Source of the DNA: Levilactobacillus suantsaiihabitans
GTDB lineage: Bacteria > Bacillota > Bacilli > Lactobacillales > Lactobacillaceae
Assembly (NCBI RefSeq): GCF_004745505.1
Contig: NZ_RKLX01000004.1
Coordinates: 62,001 to 126,000 of the forward strand
Direction of reading: 5' to 3'
Length of the DNA stretch: 64,000 nucleotides
The notes under the pieces are model-generated. The model saw nothing but the letters and a program-made list of their open reading frames with translations. It was not told where the DNA came from and did not search any database. Shown here one piece after another: positions 1 to 9,863 of the stretch (within the stretch, counting starts at the first letter, position 1; each line of letters starts with the position of its first letter). The position numbers and the translations under genes were made by a program.

Positions 1-35
1 AGCCGAAACGTGCGCCAACAGGCAACTGGTTCCGC
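1..35 (+). repeat. Fragment of structured repeat family A
   Basis: The first bases, GAAACGTGCGCCAAC followed by AGGCAACTGGTT, match the left flank (positions 4875-4889) and the right end of family A, with the 200-bp body missing. It looks like a deletion remnant lying downstream of glmM. The left part may continue outside the window. Confidence 0.45.
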
Positions 36-129
36 TTAACACTACTTGTCCAATAATCCAAAATCAGGATTATCTGCCCAGTACCGTTAATGCTCGCCAG
101 TTAACCGCCTATTGGCTCACTCTGACAGC

Positions 130-171
130 AAAACAGGATTGGCGGCTCACATTGCTGAGTCATCAATCCTG
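130..171 (-). terminator. Rho-independent terminator of the cdaA-cdaR-glmM operon
   Basis: Read on the minus strand just after the glmM stop, CAGGATTG pairs with CAATCCTG around a smaller inner stem, and a short T-run follows. The position fits the end of the operon. The T-run has only four T's, so termination may be partial. Confidence 0.55.
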
Positions 172-182
172 CTGGTTCTGCT

Positions 183-1538
183 TTATTCCACGCCAACTTC
201 GGCCCGGACCACATCCGCGATGCGATCCACGTAACCGGCCACCGTTTCTTCGGTTGGGGCTTCCGCCATCACCCGTAACAGCGGTTCAGTCCCGGAAGGC
301 CGTACCAAGACCCGGCCGTCGCCGTTCATTTCTTTTTCAACCGTCGCAATCATGGCTTGGACTTGGGGGTTCTCCAAGGCCGCTTGCTTGTCGGCCACTT
401 TCACGTTGACCAACTTTTGCGGGTAGGTCTTGACGTCGGCTGCCAATTCAGACAGCTTCTTGCCCGTGACCTTCAAGATGTGCAGTAATTGTAAACTGGT
501 CAACAGGCCGTCCCCGGTCGTGTTGAAGTCCAAGAACACAATGTGCCCGGATTGTTCGCCGCCCAGGTTGTAGCCGGACTTGCGCATTTCTTCAACCACG
601 TACCGGTCACCGACCTTGGTCTTGACGGACTTCAAGTCGTGCGCCGCCATGGCCTTGTACATCCCCAGGTTACTCATGACGGTCGTCACGATGGTGTCCT
701 TCTTCAGACGCCCATGTTCCGCCATGTACTTGCCGCAAATGTACATGATCTTGTCACCGTCGACGATGTTGCCATCCTCATCGACCGCAATGCACCGGTC
801 GCCGTCGCCGTCAAAGGCCAGCCCGATCTGGGCACCCTTTTCGACCACAAACTTTTGTAATTGTTCCGGATGCGTCGAGCCCACTTGATCATTGATGTTC
901 AGGCCGTTGGGCGTCGTGGCAATCGTGTCGAAGTCCAAGTTCAAATCCGCGTACAGCCGCGAAACCAGCCCACTGGTGGCCCCGTTAGCGGAATCGACCG
1001 CGATATGTAAGCCGTCCAGGTCGTCCGCAATCGTTTGTTCCAGGAATTGGATGTACTTTTGGCTACCTTCAGAGTAATCCTCCACGGTGCCTAAGCCATC
1101 CGTGGTTGGCCGTGGTAAATCATCACTCGGCGCATCCAACAGGGCTTCGATTTCTTCTTCCATTTCGTCGGATAACTTGTAGCCATCGTTCCCAAAGTAC
1201 TTGATGCCGTTGTATTCAACGGGGTTGTGGGAGGCCGTGATCATGACCCCCGCGGCAGCACCCTGCGTCCGGACCAAATAGGCCACGGCAGGCGTGGTGA
1301 TGACACCCAAGCGCAGGACTTCGATACCGACGGACAGTAATCCAGCCACCAAGGCGTTTTCCAGCAATTGCCCGGAGATTCGGGTATCGCGGGCCACTAA
1401 GACTTGGGGGTGAGCGTTATCGCTATCGGCGTGTTGGGTCAAGACGTAGCCGCCAAACCGGCCGACTTTAAACGCTAATTCGGGTGACAAATCTTGGTTC
1501 GCAACGCCCCGCACACCATCAGTTCCAAAATACTTCAT
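183..1538 (-). CDS. glmM: Phosphoglucosamine mutase GlmM
   Basis: The enzyme converts glucosamine-6-phosphate to glucosamine-1-phosphate for UDP-GlcNAc and peptidoglycan synthesis in the cytoplasm. The 451-residue product shows the catalytic phosphoserine loop TASHNP at 101-106, the Mg-binding loop DGDGDR at 243-248, the sugar-binding GGEQSGH at 326-332 and the phosphate-binding RPSGTEP at 413-419, in the family's usual order and length. The ATG at 1538 is chosen because GAGGA lies 8 nt before it. An ATG 15 nt upstream would overlap this ribosome binding site. It is the last gene of cdaA-cdaR-glmM. In related Firmicutes CdaA activity is tuned by both CdaR and GlmM, so the linkage joins c-di-AMP to wall precursor supply. 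Confidence 0.97.
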   Translation of the reverse strand: MKYFGTDGVRGVANQDLSPELAFKVGRFGGYVLTQHADSDNAHPQVLVARDTRISGQLLENALVAGLLSVGIEVLRLGVITTPAVAYLVRTQGAAAGVMITASHNPVEYNGIKYFGNDGYKLSDEMEEEIEALLDAPSDDLPRPTTDGLGTVEDYSEGSQKYIQFLEQTIADDLDGLHIAVDSANGATSGLVSRLYADLNLDFDTIATTPNGLNINDQVGSTHPEQLQKFVVEKGAQIGLAFDGDGDRCIAVDEDGNIVDGDKIMYICGKYMAEHGRLKKDTIVTTVMSNLGMYKAMAAHDLKSVKTKVGDRYVVEEMRKSGYNLGGEQSGHIVFLDFNTTGDGLLTSLQLLHILKVTGKKLSELAADVKTYPQKLVNVKVADKQAALENPQVQAMIATVEKEMNGDGRVLVRPSGTEPLLRVMAEAPTEETVAGYVDRIADVVRAEVGVE

Positions 1539-1573
1539 GTCAAAATTCCTCATTTCTCAATCTGTTTGTTGGT

Positions 1574-2548
1574 TTATTTACTTGTTGCGTTGACCGTCAC
1601 CTTAATGGTGGTGGGATCAATGGCTGTCACATTGTTTTCATCGGCGTCCAGGGTGATTGTCTTGGTCGTCTTTTTAGTGATGTCGCTCAAATCGACCGAT
1701 GCCGTCACACTGCTGCCGAGCTTACTTAATTGACTCGAACTTCCGTAGGCCATCACCTGCTTGGGACTGGCCGTCATCGTGTACGACATGTCGCTACTGC
1801 CATTCTTGCCGGACAGGTTGACGTTGACCTTCTTGCCTTCCCCATCCGACGTGACGGGCAGGTTCACGGTCGTGGTCGACGGCGTCAAAATGACGTTGAC
1901 CGTCTTGCCACTGCTGTCCAACGCTTCGATCACGGCTTGACTCTTGACCGTCTTCTTGGTGTTGGCCGGCACCGTCAGCTGGGCCACGACCTGCTTGACG
2001 CGCGCAATCTCGTTGGCAGCCCCGGTCGCCTTGACCGTGGTCGTATCCGAGGTGGCCTTGCCCGCACTATACCCGGACGCGATGTTTTGACTATTATACC
2101 GAACCTTGACCGGGAATGAAACCGTTCGCCGCGGTTCAATGTCCACCGAAATTTTCGCCGGCGAAATCGTCGAATCAATCTCGTGATTCAGGCCTTCCTG
2201 ATGCAGGGTCACGGTGTGTTTGCCCACGCCCAGGTCACTCAGCGCGGCGTACACCTTAAAATTTTGCGTATTCGCCGTGGTGGTCACCAACGCCAAGGGG
2301 CCCTTGAGCTTCACCTTGACCTTGGAGGGATACCCCGTCACGAAATACTTGTTACTGTTCACATTTAATTGGAGCGGTACCGACACCGTCATCGTCTTGG
2401 TTGCCGTCAGCGACGTGTTGTTGCTGGTGCTGCTGGTCGACGACCCACTATTGGACGATTTGGTGCTGTTGACGTAAAAGAACAACAGAATCGCTAAAAT
2501 GAGGGCGAGAATCCGATATAGCCACGTGGTGTAACGTTCATTTTTCAT
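1574..2548 (-). CDS. cdaR: CdaA regulatory protein CdaR (YbbR-domain protein)
   Basis: This is an extracytoplasmic regulator of the diadenylate cyclase CdaA. The 324-residue protein has one N-terminal membrane segment (about residues 10-26), a Ser/Thr/Asn-rich linker, then repeated beta-rich YbbR-type modules with recurring VxVxLxGP-like strands to the C-terminus. Its ATG overlaps the cdaA stop by one base (TAATG), so the two are translationally coupled. The gap to glmM is short (35 bp). No cytoplasmic catalytic motif is visible. The assignment rests on domain character and the very typical gene order. Confidence 0.93.
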   Translation of the reverse strand: MKNERYTTWLYRILALILAILLFFYVNSTKSSNSGSSTSSTSNNTSLTATKTMTVSVPLQLNVNSNKYFVTGYPSKVKVKLKGPLALVTTTANTQNFKVYAALSDLGVGKHTVTLHQEGLNHEIDSTISPAKISVDIEPRRTVSFPVKVRYNSQNIASGYSAGKATSDTTTVKATGAANEIARVKQVVAQLTVPANTKKTVKSQAVIEALDSSGKTVNVILTPSTTTVNLPVTSDGEGKKVNVNLSGKNGSSDMSYTMTASPKQVMAYGSSSQLSKLGSSVTASVDLSDITKKTTKTITLDADENNVTAIDPTTIKVTVNATSK

Positions 2549-3396
2549 TAACGCCGCCCCCCTCTGAACCGTTGATCGAACCAGTCCAACGCCTTCAAGA
2601 AGACATTGTTCGTGTCCGTTGCCTCATCGTTGACCAGCTCGTTACGTAAGAACTTCAGGTAATCGGTCTGCGTTAAGCCGCGCAACAGCTCGTTGTTCTT
2701 GGTGATGGAGACCTCACCCGTTTCTTCAGAAATGACGATGGTCAAGGCATCCGTGACTTCAGAAATCCCCACGGCGGCCCGGTGACGCGTCCCCAATTCC
2801 TTGGGAATCAAATTGCTTTCCGATAGCGGCAGGTACGCTGCAGCCACGGCAATGCGGTTGTCGCGAATGATCACGGCCCCATCGTGTAACGGCGTGTTGG
2901 GAATAAAGATATTGATCAGTAATTCACCGGTCAATTCCGCGTCCAAATCGATCCCCGTTTCGATGTAGTCCTCTAGTCCGGTGTCGCGCTGAATCGTCAT
3001 CAGCGCCCCAATCCGGCGTTTGGACATGTACTGAATCGCCTTATCGAGCCCCTCAATCATCTTGTTGGCCGCCTCATTTTCATGACGCACCCGCACAAAC
3101 AAGGACCCGCGGCCGAGGTGCTCCAACCCCCGCCGGATTTCCGGTTGAAACACAATAATAATGGCAATAACGCCCCAGTTGATCACTTGGTCGACCAACC
3201 ACGACACCGTGTTCAGCCCCATGTAGGCACTGACAAAGCGGACAATCAGAATTAAGATGACACCCCGGAAAAGCTGAATGGCTTTCGTTCCCCGCAGCAT
3301 CACGATCAACTCGTAGATGACGAACCACACCACAAGAATGTCGAGAAGGTTAACCAGATTACCGATAGTTAGGAGATTTCCCCAATCTAGGTTCAT
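2548..3396 (-). CDS. cdaA: Diadenylate cyclase CdaA (membrane-bound DAC protein)
   Basis: CdaA joins two ATP into c-di-AMP, the messenger that controls potassium and osmolyte transport in Firmicutes. The 282-residue protein has three N-terminal membrane helices (about 15-85), a short helical linker and the DAC domain with its two hallmark motifs, DGA at 172-174 and RHR at 204-206. The start at 3396 is preferred over an in-frame ATG 27 nt earlier because AAGGAGC stands 6 nt before it and the family begins here. It is the first gene of the operon with cdaR and glmM. Confidence 0.96.
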   Translation of the reverse strand: MNLDWGNLLTIGNLVNLLDILVVWFVIYELIVMLRGTKAIQLFRGVILILIVRFVSAYMGLNTVSWLVDQVINWGVIAIIIVFQPEIRRGLEHLGRGSLFVRVRHENEAANKMIEGLDKAIQYMSKRRIGALMTIQRDTGLEDYIETGIDLDAELTGELLINIFIPNTPLHDGAVIIRDNRIAVAAAYLPLSESNLIPKELGTRHRAAVGISEVTDALTIVISEETGEVSITKNNELLRGLTQTDYLKFLRNELVNDEATDTNNVFLKALDWFDQRFRGGRR

Positions 3397-3428
3397 GATT
3401 TGCTCCTTCCAAATTGAATTCAAATTTC

Positions 3429-3434
3429 ATTATA
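3429..3434 (-). promoter_or_regulatory. cdaA: Candidate extended -10 element for the cdaA operon
   Basis: On the minus strand the sequence TGCTATAAT forms a perfect -10 with a TGn extension about 33 nt upstream of the cdaA start. No convincing -35 lies 17 nt upstream, as is common for extended -10 promoters. No mapped transcript supports it. Confidence 0.5.
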
Positions 3435-3635
3435 GCACGGCACCGCTGACATTTCGCCCTGTTTACGCCCGATTCCGCGAAAGTCGTTACGTCAGTTGCA
3501 AAACTTACGGATTCCTTAAAGTGCGCGGTGGCGTTTATTTTTCTCTTAATAATCTGCTAAGATAGAAGTCATATTCTGTTCGTTTACCAGGCGAACGCTG
3601 TAAAATAAAGGTAGTAGTTTGTGAAAGGATTGGTG

Positions 3636-4301
3636 ATGGTAATGAAACGGCGAGCCCGGTGGGAAATCCGCATCTTTTTTGTGGCGTGGTTAGTCTTCCT
3701 CTTTTTCCGCGCCAAGGATCCGTTTTCCTTCTTAGTCCTAAATACCTTTCTGGGGGCCATCCCCATCGAGTTGAGCTTTCACCTGGGCAATAAACGTCCG
3801 CGTGGCTGGCTATTTTGGCCACTAGTCGTCTTGTGGCTACTCTTTTACCCCAACGCGCCGTACTTGCTGACTGACCTCTTTCACCTGTCGCTGTTGCAGC
3901 CTTACGCCGTGAGCGGCCTGCTGCGGGTCACGCCGCATTTGTGGATCTACTTCACCTACATGATCATTAGTGCCATCAGCTGTTCGTTTCTGGGCTTCTG
4001 GAGCCTCAATCACGTCAGCCAGGCCATCACCCACCGGTTGGCCAAAGATAATGGCATTGCCCGGGTCTGCGTCGTCTTGGTCCTGACCTTCCTGACATCG
4101 GTCGGATTGTACATTGGCCGCTTCTTACGAATCCACACGGTGTACCTGTTTCTCAATCCCGAACAATTCATTCGTCCGCTGATGAACATGTGGACGCCCA
4201 ACATGTGGGTCTTCGTGGGCTTGATGACGCTGATTCAGCTGTTCTGTTACTGGATCTTGTACCTCATCATGAGCAATCGCGAGGTCGCCGACGCCGCCTA
4301 A
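3636..4301 (+). CDS. DUF1361 multi-pass membrane protein
   Basis: The protein has about seven hydrophobic helices and the conserved DUF1361 signature around NAPYLLTDLFHL (residues 76-87, chosen start). The function of this family is unknown. The ATG at 3636 has AAAGGA 6 nt upstream and is preferred to GTG at 3621 and ATG at 3642. The gene is divergent from cdaA, stands alone and is followed by a strong terminator, so it is probably monocistronic. Residues between helices are Arg/Lys-rich, as expected for cytoplasmic loops. Nothing in the context reveals a role. Confidence 0.85.
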   Translation: MVMKRRARWEIRIFFVAWLVFLFFRAKDPFSFLVLNTFLGAIPIELSFHLGNKRPRGWLFWPLVVLWLLFYPNAPYLLTDLFHLSLLQPYAVSGLLRVTPHLWIYFTYMIISAISCSFLGFWSLNHVSQAITHRLAKDNGIARVCVVLVLTFLTSVGLYIGRFLRIHTVYLFLNPEQFIRPLMNMWTPNMWVFVGLMTLIQLFCYWILYLIMSNREVADAA

Positions 4302-4315
4302 ATAAAACCAATCCC

Positions 4316-4352
4316 AGTTGTGGTCCCATCTCCGATGGCCCACAACTTTTTT
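4316..4352 (+). terminator. Rho-independent terminator after the DUF1361 gene
   Basis: AGTTGTGG pairs with CCACAACT with an inner CCAT/ATGG stem, followed by six T's. It begins 15 bp after the stop codon. Confidence 0.85.
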
Positions 4353-4509
4353 GATACCTGACAAGCCAAAATTCTGCCAAGCATTTACTCTGCAACCCAT
4401 AGCGTTGGGATTAGTCGCTTACAGCTTCATAGTGACAACTGGCCGCCTACCGTCACCGTGTTACTGATTATCAACTCGTCGGATAAAAATCGTGATATAA
4501 CCAGGCTAC

Positions 4510-4610
4510 CTGGTGAACCGGCAACCTGTTTCCCGGGCTGGCGGTTTCCCTCCCAGTAACCGGAACATCTGACTGACGTAAGCTTCCGGTTTCACTAGTT
4601 TTATTGGCAA
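4510..4610 (+). repeat. Diverged remnant of structured repeat family A
   Basis: The right part, GACGTAAGCTTCCGGTTTC and following bases, aligns with the right end of the family A copies (GACGCAGGCTCCTGGTTTC in the copy at 4887). The body is shortened and does not keep the main hairpin. It lies in the convergent gap between the DUF1361 gene and the antiporter gene. Other bases of this gap (4353-4509 and 4713-4886) contain short degenerate motifs such as TTGGCCGCCTACC but no gene. Confidence 0.45.
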
Positions 4611-4672
4611 AAATGCTGCTATTCCGGGAATCAACGCATTAATTTCATGTCAACCTGAAGATAGTCAGTAAA

Positions 4673-4713
4673 AAAAGTGATCACTGCCCAATCTGAGTGG
4701 TGATCACTTTTTA
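4673..4713. terminator. Strong bidirectional hairpin with A- and T-runs
   Basis: AAAGTGATCAC pairs with GTGATCACTTT across a 15-nt loop, with A's before and T's after, so it can terminate transcription in both directions. It stands in the middle of the convergent intergenic region about 370 bp after the DUF1361 gene and 430 bp from the antiporter stop. No coding gene directly precedes it on either strand. Confidence 0.7.
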
Positions 4714-4886
4714 CTTCATGTTTAACTGATGGTTGAAAGCCACAAATTGGCTAAGATCATGGTTACCGTGCGACTTATGGCGTTAGGATTGACCACGTCA
4801 TAGCGGCAATTGGCCGCCTACCACTCGCCGAATAAGAATTGAACGCTGGGGTGTCTCAAAGTGGCCTCATGGCTGAAACGTGCGCC

Positions 4887-5100
4887 AACTTGCCGGAGGC
4901 AGCCAAGGTGGAGCCAGCTGTGTCGACGGTGTTGGCTGAGGTTTTTTCTCAGCCTACACCGTGGGACGACTTGGAAGACTGGCGATTTGTGTCAGGCTTG
5001 CAAGCGAGCCGGAAGACCGTCCCTCAGGCTGCAGGCGTTCCCCAGAGCAGGCGGAATCTTGGCTGACGCAGGCTCCTGGTTTCACCAATTTTAGGTGTCA
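4887..5100 (+). repeat. Structured repeat family A, copy A1
   Basis: This is an about 210-bp non-coding element. The closing stem pairs positions 4901-4909 (AGCCAAGGT) with 5056-5064 (ATCTTGGCT). A long hairpin pairs 4927-4940 (CGGTGTTGGCTGAG) with 4948-4961 (CTCAGCCTACACCG), 13 of 14 pairs formed, with a T-rich loop. Related copies lie at 10236, 10606, 49635 and, inverted, 55583. Stems vary in a compensatory way among copies. It is between the 3' ends of two convergent genes. Small open frames inside it are not shared among copies. Confidence 0.85.
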
Positions 5101-5145
5101 GAAAACCGTCAATCGGCCAGCTCACCCAACCGTCAGGGGCGCCAA

Positions 5146-7278
5146 CTAGCCTTCTTCGCCGTTCAGCGACATGACCAGAACGTTTTCGGAATAGTTGACG
5201 TACTGGCGCAAATGCGAGGCCATGTTCCAGGTGATGTTGCCGGCCTCCAGTAGGTTTTGAATCCCCGTTCGTTCGGCCCCCAGTGCGCGGACCCGCAGCT
5301 TTTCGACCTGGTGTTGATACTGTTCCTCGTGGTCCGGCGCCGTTTCCGCCTTGGCCCGCTCGATACGGTTCCGATATTGGACCAGCAGGTGGTAAACAGC
5401 CTGGTTGTCAAATTGCGTTTCGTCCACGTCGGAACTGGCCAGATAATGCGACAGCGCCTTGATGGCCGCCTTGGACGTTTCACGCTCAATCAGATTGTTT
5501 TCCGCGTGCAGGCGGTCGGTGTCCTCGGAATGCAGCCAGTAGGCCGCGTTGCGGAACATGTGCTTGAAAAAGACGCGCCAGTAACGCAGGACGCTGGGCA
5601 TGGTGTGACCCGTGACTTGGGTCAAGCGGCTTTCCATGTTTTCGATTCGCCGAATGGCCCCAACGTAACTGGTCTGGGTGATCTTCTCACCCTTCCGCAG
5701 TTCCTTTAACGACGCGCGTTCGCCATCTAGCGTGACCTCACGCAACTTGATTTCATCTTCCAAGACCTTCTGCATGGCCGTATCCGCCCGGTAATTCATT
5801 TCCAAGCGGCGAATGACGAACTGGTAGTCTAAAATTAGGTCGTAGGCGGCCCGCTGATTATTGGGCCGGCGCAACTCCTCGATTTTAGAGATGGCCAGGC
5901 GCATGATGTAGGCCCGTGCCTCGTCTTCGCTGATCTGCCGGACCTCTTCGTTGGGAATCTCTTCGCCGTCGACGTCCAAATCAACCTGGTTGGCATTTTC
6001 ATCACTGGCACTGGCCCGCGTCTGCAAGGGTTGGCCTGACGTGGAAATCAGTGGCAAGGTCACCGTCGCGGCCACCAAACTGATGATGATGACCCCCGAC
6101 GCCACGAACAACATCAATGACCGCGTCGGAAAGCTCGCGCCGGAGGCAATCGTCATGGGCACGGAAAGCACCCCGGCCATGGTGACGGCCCCCCGCACAC
6201 CGGATAACCCGGACAAAATCGACATCCGCAGTCCCGGTTTATCCGCCTGTTCCTTGTGGTTGAGACGTTCAAACAGCACGTAGCCGTACGTCCACACGGT
6301 CCGAATGACCACGATGATCAGCCAGACCATAAAGGCGAAGAACAGCGCTTGCCAGGTGTTAAACTGCCCGCCCTTGATGACCTTAGACGTGGCGACCGGC
6401 AATTCGATGCCCAAAATGACGAAAACAATCCCGTTCAAGGAATAAATAATAATGTCCCAAACTTTTTCCGTCACCAATTTTAATTCGGGCGAGTCTTCCA
6501 CGATACGGTTCTCCCGGGCGTGGTACAGCACACCGGCCGTCACCACGGCAATTACGCCGGAAGCGTGGGTGATCTCTTCGGTGACCAGATAAACCACAAA
6601 CGGCGTGGCAATCTGCAGGACCGTGTTAAAGATCACGTCATCGATGCCTTGACGGCGTAAGATATCCATCAACAGCTGAATCGCCGTCATGAAGATCAAC
6701 CCGGACAAAAAGCCAACAATACTGATGTAAAAGAAGTCGCCGACCGCGGTCCCCAGGGAGAAGGCCCCGGTTACCGTCGCTGCGATCGCGTATTTAAAGG
6801 CAATCAGGCCACTGGCATCGTTGATGAGGCTTTCCCCACTGACCAGGTGCAAGAGGCTATCCGGCAGCTTGGCTTGTTTGGAAATCGACTGCACCGCCAC
6901 CGGGTCGGTCGGCGACAAAATGGCCGCCAGCGCCAGCGCCACGGTGAAGGGCATTTTTGGAATCAATTCATAAATCAGAAAGCCACCTAAAATCGTGGTC
7001 AAAAAGACCAGCCAGATGGCATTGGCAAAAATCGGCCCCCGCAATCGCCAGAGCTCGCGTCTGGGAAAGCGCCGCCCATCGTTGTACAGCAACGGGGCGA
7101 TGAATAGGAGCAAGAACCAGTCCGTTTCAAGTGGCACTTCAAATTGCCAGACTAGGGCCACGATCAGCCCGAGTGCAATTTGAATCAAACTGACTGGAAT
7201 AAACGTGAGGTAGTGACTGATAATATTAGAGAGCAACACTAACACGATCAACAGGATCACTGCTTCAACTATAGGCAC
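5146..7278 (-). CDS. CPA1-family Na+/H+ antiporter (NhaP-like)
   Basis: This membrane exchanger of sodium for protons contributes to pH and salt tolerance. The N-terminal 410 residues carry about 12 helices with the family motifs SPTDPVAV at 122-129 and the ion-binding GESLINDASG at 148-157. The C-terminal 300 residues form a charged, helical cytoplasmic domain, likely regulatory. The start is a GTG with GGGGG upstream. The gene is followed by murB's downstream end with a 26-bp gap and may share transcripts with murB. Ion specificity cannot be read from the sequence. Confidence 0.92.
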   Translation of the reverse strand: MPIVEAVILLIVLVLLSNIISHYLTFIPVSLIQIALGLIVALVWQFEVPLETDWFLLLFIAPLLYNDGRRFPRRELWRLRGPIFANAIWLVFLTTILGGFLIYELIPKMPFTVALALAAILSPTDPVAVQSISKQAKLPDSLLHLVSGESLINDASGLIAFKYAIAATVTGAFSLGTAVGDFFYISIVGFLSGLIFMTAIQLLMDILRRQGIDDVIFNTVLQIATPFVVYLVTEEITHASGVIAVVTAGVLYHARENRIVEDSPELKLVTEKVWDIIIYSLNGIVFVILGIELPVATSKVIKGGQFNTWQALFFAFMVWLIIVVIRTVWTYGYVLFERLNHKEQADKPGLRMSILSGLSGVRGAVTMAGVLSVPMTIASGASFPTRSLMLFVASGVIIISLVAATVTLPLISTSGQPLQTRASASDENANQVDLDVDGEEIPNEEVRQISEDEARAYIMRLAISKIEELRRPNNQRAAYDLILDYQFVIRRLEMNYRADTAMQKVLEDEIKLREVTLDGERASLKELRKGEKITQTSYVGAIRRIENMESRLTQVTGHTMPSVLRYWRVFFKHMFRNAAYWLHSEDTDRLHAENNLIERETSKAAIKALSHYLASSDVDETQFDNQAVYHLLVQYRNRIERAKAETAPDHEEQYQHQVEKLRVRALGAERTGIQNLLEAGNITWNMASHLRQYVNYSENVLVMSLNGEEG

Positions 7279-7304
7279 ATAAGGTTCCCCCTTTTAATTA
7301 AGAC

Positions 7305-8225
7305 TTACTTTGAGTGTTCTGTAACGGGTGCTTCACCGATGATCCGCACTTCCGTTTCCAACTTGACTTGGTCCTTTTCCCAAATCACCGCTTGAATGTG
7401 GTGAATCAGTTCCAGGTAATCGGTGGCCGTCGCGTGGTCGATGTTGACGATGAACCCAGCGTGCTTGGTGGAAACTTGCGCGCCACCCCACTTGAGGCCT
7501 TGCAGACCAGCTTCTTGAATCAGTTGGCCGGTGTAGTGGCCGGTTGGGCGCTTGAAGACACTCCCACAAGAAGGCAGATCCAATGGCTGCTTGGCCGCCC
7601 GCCGTGCATTCAGGTCGTCCATTTGGGCTTGAATCGCTTGGCCATTCCCCGGCTTCAACGCAAAGGTCGCACTCAACACGATGTCGTTGTAGTCTTGAAT
7701 CGAGCTGTGCCGGTAGCCGAAGTCAAATTCATCTTGGTTCAGCGTGCGAATCTCGCCGTCCGTGGTCAACACTTCCGCGGAGAAGGCCACTTCGCTGATC
7801 TCACCGCCGTAAGCGCCAGCGTTCATGAAGACCGCCCCACCAACACTGCCGGGAATTCCGGCCGCAAATTCCAACCCGGTCAGAGCGTGGGCCTGGGCGA
7901 CCTGAGTCGTCTTGATCAGTGACGCCCCCGCTTCGGCCGTCACCGTTTGCCCGTCCGTAGTGATTTGGTTCATTTTCGTTAAAATCATGACCAGCCCCCG
8001 GATACCGCCATCGCGGACGATCAGGTTGCTGGCATTGCCCACCACCGTCACGGGCAAGTGGGATTCATTGGCATACGCCAACAGGGACTTGGTTTCTTGA
8101 ATGTTTGTGGGAAAGGCCAAGTAGTCCGCTGGTCCCCCCGTTTTTGTATGGGTAAAGTGCGCTAACGGCTCGTGCCGTAAAATTTCAATTGCTGGAAAAG
8201 CCGTTGTGATATCTGCCATCATCAT
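7305..8225 (-). CDS. murB: UDP-N-acetylenolpyruvoylglucosamine reductase MurB
   Basis: MurB reduces UDP-GlcNAc-enolpyruvate to UDP-MurNAc with FAD and NADPH, the second committed step of peptidoglycan synthesis. FAD-binding [12 protein letters not shown] (63-74), [19 protein letters not shown] (123-141) and the proton-donor serine loop GSVFKRP (221-227) are present, as in type II MurB of about 300 residues. Three consecutive ATG codons begin the gene. AGAGG stands so close to the first that initiation at the second or third (8222 or 8219) is at least as likely. Confidence 0.95.
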   Translation of the reverse strand: MMMADITTAFPAIEILRHEPLAHFTHTKTGGPADYLAFPTNIQETKSLLAYANESHLPVTVVGNASNLIVRDGGIRGLVMILTKMNQITTDGQTVTAEAGASLIKTTQVAQAHALTGLEFAAGIPGSVGGAVFMNAGAYGGEISEVAFSAEVLTTDGEIRTLNQDEFDFGYRHSSIQDYNDIVLSATFALKPGNGQAIQAQMDDLNARRAAKQPLDLPSCGSVFKRPTGHYTGQLIQEAGLQGLKWGGAQVSTKHAGFIVNIDHATATDYLELIHHIQAVIWEKDQVKLETEVRIIGEAPVTEHSK

Positions 8226-8519
8226 GTATCCTCTCGTTTCACCAAAAAATTTTCTCCGTGGCGGTCATGGATGCCGTGCACGGTTTGGGCTGGCGGGCCG
8301 TCTAACTACCGGTCTTCACCAACGAAATTGCGTATTTCTGACCTGGTTATTTTGCCAAAATGGGCGGCGCAGGCCCGTGCTGAACGCGCGTAGCCAGCCG
8401 GCTTTAGGTCAATAGTCCTATTTTACCATGAATCCGCCAACAACCGGGAATGAACGCATCAATCAAAGCAAAATCTAACATTTCTGGTATACTAAAACCA
8501 GTTAGTGGAGGTGCGAAAA

Positions 8520-9284
8520 TTGAAATTTATTTCTTGGAACGTAAACGGGCTACGCGCAATTGTGAAAAAGAACTTTGGCGAGACCTTTCAGGACCTCGAC
8601 GCCGACTTCTTCGGGGTCCAGGAAACCAAGCTGCAGGAAGGTCAAATTGATTTAGATCTACCAGGCTACTACCAATACTGGAACTACGCCGAGCGCAAGG
8701 GTTACTCCGGCACGGCGTTGTTTACCAAGCACAAGCCGCTGAACGTCATCTACGGCATTGATGCGCCCGACTTCGACCACGAAGGCCGGGCCATCACACT
8801 GGAATATCCCGACTTCTATGTGTTAACCTGTTACACACCGAATTCCGGGAGTGGCTTGAAGCGCTTGGACTTCCGGATGGGCTGGGAGAAAGCCTTTCTG
8901 GCCTTTATCCAAAAGTTAGACGCGCAGAAACCCATCATTTTCTGTGGTGACCTGAACGTGGCCCACACCGAAATTGATCTGCGTAATCCCAAGACCAATC
9001 ACAAGAACGCTGGCTTTACCGATGACGAACGGGAAAAAATGACGCACCTCTTGGCGGCCGGCTTTACGGATACCTTCCGTTACTTCAATCCCGACGCCAC
9101 CGACCGGTATTCCTGGTGGAGCTACCGGTTCCACGCCCGCGATAACAACGCCGGCTGGCGCATCGACTACTTCATCACCAGCAATCGGCTCCAACCACAA
9201 CTGCAAAAGGCTGATATTTTAGACCAAATCATGGGGTCGGACCACTGTCCCGTTGAACTTGACGTAGACGGACTGACCGTCTAA
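8520..9284 (+). CDS. exoA: Exodeoxyribonuclease III (ExoA/Xth)
   Basis: This is an apurinic/apyrimidinic endonuclease and 3'-5' exonuclease of base excision repair. The 254-residue EEP-fold protein shows SWNVNG (5-10), the metal-binding GVQETKL (32-38), YTPNSG, GDLNVAH (143-149) and the C-terminal catalytic GSDHCPV. The TTG at 8520 is chosen because GGAGGTG lies 6 nt upstream and the family starts MKFISWN. The GTG 15 nt earlier would sit inside this ribosome binding site. It is followed after 29 bp by another nuclease gene on the same strand, probably co-transcribed. Confidence 0.95.
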   Translation: MKFISWNVNGLRAIVKKNFGETFQDLDADFFGVQETKLQEGQIDLDLPGYYQYWNYAERKGYSGTALFTKHKPLNVIYGIDAPDFDHEGRAITLEYPDFYVLTCYTPNSGSGLKRLDFRMGWEKAFLAFIQKLDAQKPIIFCGDLNVAHTEIDLRNPKTNHKNAGFTDDEREKMTHLLAAGFTDTFRYFNPDATDRYSWWSYRFHARDNNAGWRIDYFITSNRLQPQLQKADILDQIMGSDHCPVELDVDGLTV

Positions 9285-9313
9285 CCCCGCCATTAAGAGA
9301 GGAAGATGCTTCA

Positions 9314-9850
9314 GTGAACTTTGTTGCCATGGATTTTGAAACTGCGAGCGGCAAACGCTACAGTGCCTGCTCATTAGCTCTGACCATCGTCCGCGACAGC
9401 CAAGTCGTCGATGAGTTTTATTCGTTGATCAAACCGGACACGGACTTCTTATGGCGTAACGTCCAGATTCACGGCATCCACGAACGCGACGTGGCCAACG
9501 CGCCGACCTTTCCGGAAGTCTGGGAGCACGTCGCCCCCTTCTTCCAACGCGACCGGCTCGTGATTGCCCACAACGCCCCGTTTGACAACGGCGTCTTGCG
9601 CAGCAGTCTGGAGCACTACAACCTGCCGCCAGCCCGCTACCTGACGTTAGACACGGTCAAGACCAGCCAGAAGTTCTTCCCGGAATTTCCGAACCACAAG
9701 CTGGACACGGTCTGTAATGAATTAAACATCGACTTACACCACCATCACAACGCGTTGGACGACAGCCTGGCTTGCGCCAACATTCTGTTGTACGAAGCCA
9801 ACCACTTCGGCACCCAACCGTTGAAGTCGTTCGTGAAGGTCACGGCTTAG
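9314..9850 (+). CDS. DnaQ-like 3'-5' exonuclease (DEDDh)
   Basis: The protein is a stand-alone exonuclease domain of 178 residues. The catalytic set is complete: D7 and E9 in MDFET, D91 in HNAPFD, and H145 with D150 in the ExoIII motif. This places it in the DEDDh class like DNA polymerase III epsilon. No polymerase, helicase or BRCT part is attached. The start is GTG with GAGAGGAAG upstream; the nearby ATG is out of frame. Its neighbour exoA suggests a role in DNA repair or nucleic acid trimming, but the substrate is unknown. Confidence 0.88.
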   Translation: MNFVAMDFETASGKRYSACSLALTIVRDSQVVDEFYSLIKPDTDFLWRNVQIHGIHERDVANAPTFPEVWEHVAPFFQRDRLVIAHNAPFDNGVLRSSLEHYNLPPARYLTLDTVKTSQKFFPEFPNHKLDTVCNELNIDLHHHHNALDDSLACANILLYEANHFGTQPLKSFVKVTA

Positions 9851-9863
9851 CTTTAGACACATA

